This document shows positions 62,993-64,000 of a stretch of 64,000 nucleotides of DNA, one piece after another (position 1 is the first letter of the stretch; every line of letters starts with the position of its first letter). Source of the DNA: Tianweitania populi (GTDB taxonomy: Bacteria > Pseudomonadota > Alphaproteobacteria > Rhizobiales > Rhizobiaceae). The notes beneath the pieces are model-generated. The model searched no databases and had not been told where the DNA came from. It saw only the letters and a program-made list of their open reading frames with translations. Made by a program: the position numbers and the translations under genes. Where the stretch lies: positions 62,001 to 126,000 of the forward strand of contig NZ_BMZQ01000006.1 in NCBI RefSeq assembly GCF_014652875.1, given 5' to 3'.

Positions 62993-63933
62993 TGTTGCAC
63001 GCTCCGAACACCACGGGGGAGGGCACCGAGCTTTCCCCGCTTCGCCTGCGCGCGCTTTCGCTTGGTGCCGGCGTGCAATCGACAACCCTCGCCCTGATGG
63101 CGGCCCACGGCGAGATCGGACCAATGCCCGATTGCGCTATTTTTGCAGACACCGGCTGGGAGCCGCAGGCCGTCTACGATCATCTGGCATGGCTCATGTC
63201 CCCCAATGTTTTGCCGTTCCCGGTCCATATCGTCTCGGCCGGTAATATTCGCGAGCAGCTGATTGCGGCCGGGCAAGGCAACCGCTGGGCCTCGATCCCC
63301 GCCTTCGCCAAGACCGTCACGCCGGCGGGTGCGGTCGTCCCTGTCTTCGACGAGGACGACGAAGGCGAGCTGATCGAAATCGCCACGCGCCAGACGACGA
63401 CCGAGACGGTCTCGATCGGTATGATCCGCCGTCAATGCACGACTGACTATAAAATTGTCCCAATCCGTCGGAAAGTGCGTGAGCTCGCAGCGCTGACGCG
63501 CAAACGCTCACCTTCCTTTCCGGTGGTGGAATGCTGGATCGGCATCTCGACGGACGAGATTGTTCGCGCGAAGCCGAGCTTCGAAGCGTGGCAGATCAAG
63601 CGTTTCCCACTGATCGAAAAACGCATGAGCCGACGAGATTGCCTCGCCTGGCTGCGCCGCCACGACTATCCCGATCCGCCGAAAAGCGCATGTATCGGCT
63701 GCCCGTTTCACAGCAACGCCATGTGGCGATCGATGCGCGAACGCGACGCGGCGGCTTGGGAGGATGCCCTCGAGGTGGATCGGGCCCTTCGGACCGGACT
63801 GAGAGGTATTCGTGGTGAGGTTTACCTGCATCGATCATGCGTACCGCTTGAAGACGTTGATCTGTCAACCGCCGCCGACCATGGGCAGCTCGATCTATGG
63901 CCTAACGAGTGCGAGGGCATGTGCGGTGTATGA
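62989..63933 (+). CDS. PP-loop ATPase, PAPS-reductase-like
   Basis: The 314-residue protein starts by ATGA overlap with ardC. SLGAGVQSTTLALMAAHGEI is a PP-loop with the usual SGG replaced by LGA; IFADTGWEPQAVYDHLAWLM follows, then RRQCTTDYKI, SACIGCPFHSNAMW and a C-terminal CEGMC, suggesting an iron-sulfur or zinc site. PAPS-reductase-like PP-loop proteins include DNA/tRNA thiolation enzymes (DndC-type), so a DNA or nucleotide modification role is possible. The tight coupling with ardC links it to plasmid entry. Not a true PAPS reductase by context. Confidence 0.7.
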   Translation: MMLHAPNTTGEGTELSPLRLRALSLGAGVQSTTLALMAAHGEIGPMPDCAIFADTGWEPQAVYDHLAWLMSPNVLPFPVHIVSAGNIREQLIAAGQGNRWASIPAFAKTVTPAGAVVPVFDEDDEGELIEIATRQTTTETVSIGMIRRQCTTDYKIVPIRRKVRELAALTRKRSPSFPVVECWIGISTDEIVRAKPSFEAWQIKRFPLIEKRMSRRDCLAWLRRHDYPDPPKSACIGCPFHSNAMWRSMRERDAAAWEDALEVDRALRTGLRGIRGEVYLHRSCVPLEDVDLSTAADHGQLDLWPNECEGMCGV

Positions 63934-64000
63934 GGCCGGACTCGTTCCCGTGGCATTCGAGCCCTCACGCGCGACGAGCTCGACGCCATCTCATTCTATG
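63930..64000 (+). other. Right edge after the PP-loop gene
   Basis: An ATG at 63930 overlaps the preceding stop and would open MRPDSFPWHSSPHARRARRH, running off the edge; another frame reads GIRALTRDELDAISFY, also protein-like, without a start in view. A further gene probably continues beyond the window, but its frame cannot be chosen. Confidence 0.3.

Noticed and set aside
1-64000. CRISPR arrays, tRNA genes, rRNA, IS elements, transfer (tra/trb) genes
   Set aside because: Reading both strands revealed no repeat-spacer array, no tRNA-like fold with known anticodon arm, no transposase signature and no relaxase or mating-pair protein; transfer genes may lie outside the window.

Overview
The window looks like part of a large, probably conjugative repABC plasmid (or second replicon) of an alphaproteobacterium, most likely in the Rhizobiales. 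The evidence is a repA-repB-repC cassette with a countertranscript RNA and parS-like palindromes; the DUF1403-ScpB pair and the resolvase/integrase usually found near such origins; a MucR/Ros-family regulator; the imuA-imuB-dnaE2 mutagenesis cassette with an alphaproteobacterial LexA box; and rhizobial-plasmid families such as DUF1419 and DUF3085. The genes are GC-rich. No IS element, tRNA, rRNA or CRISPR array was seen.

Layout. (1) 1-9.3 kb is the replication and maintenance block: the 3' end of a second RepC-like protein at the left edge, a nuclease gene broken by an amber codon plus a decayed second copy of its tail, repABC, a serine resolvase, a tyrosine recombinase with a dyad beside it, DUF1403 and ScpB. 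(2) 9.5-26.6 kb is dense in nuclease and defence-type genes: an AddB/AddA-like nuclease-helicase pair; a minus-strand run of AbiEi, AbiEii, an AbiJ-like protein, an OLD-family nuclease and a UvrD helicase (Gabija-like); a two-gene PLD nuclease plus DUF6361-like pair; and an HNH-type protein. (3) 26.7-35.3 kb is an SOS mutagenesis block: helicase, SRAP and a truncated dinB on the minus strand, and imuA-imuB-dnaE2 on the plus strand, around a shared LexA-box region. (4) 35.3-43.5 kb holds a LysE-family exporter, a YwqK-like protein, a HEPN protein with a DUF3800 protein, a second OLD plus UvrD pair, and small regulators. (5) 43.8-64 kb resembles the leading region of a conjugative element: nearly all genes on the plus strand, including a toprim protein, DUF1419, DUF3085, a DarB-like methylase-helicase, a second ParB, ArdC and a PP-loop protein. 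Several of their leaders carry long or nested inverted repeats. Region 52.2-56.8 kb interrupts it with cargo: MarR/DUF1330, a TPP riboswitch controlling a Nudix hydrolase and thiD, a thioesterase, and two immunity-like genes.

How it fits together. The replication block keeps the element; block 2 and the second OLD-UvrD pair probably protect the host against phages or rival plasmids; the SOS block mutates under DNA damage; and the leading-region-like block probably shields the incoming plasmid (ArdC, DarB-like methylase). The most interesting points are two unrelated OLD-UvrD pairs on one element, the AbiE-AbiJ-OLD-UvrD gene run, the PLD plus DUF6361-like pair, the structured leaders (candidate single-strand promoters), and an SRAP gene that appears to start at ATT. 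All functional calls come from reading motifs by eye; no database search was run.
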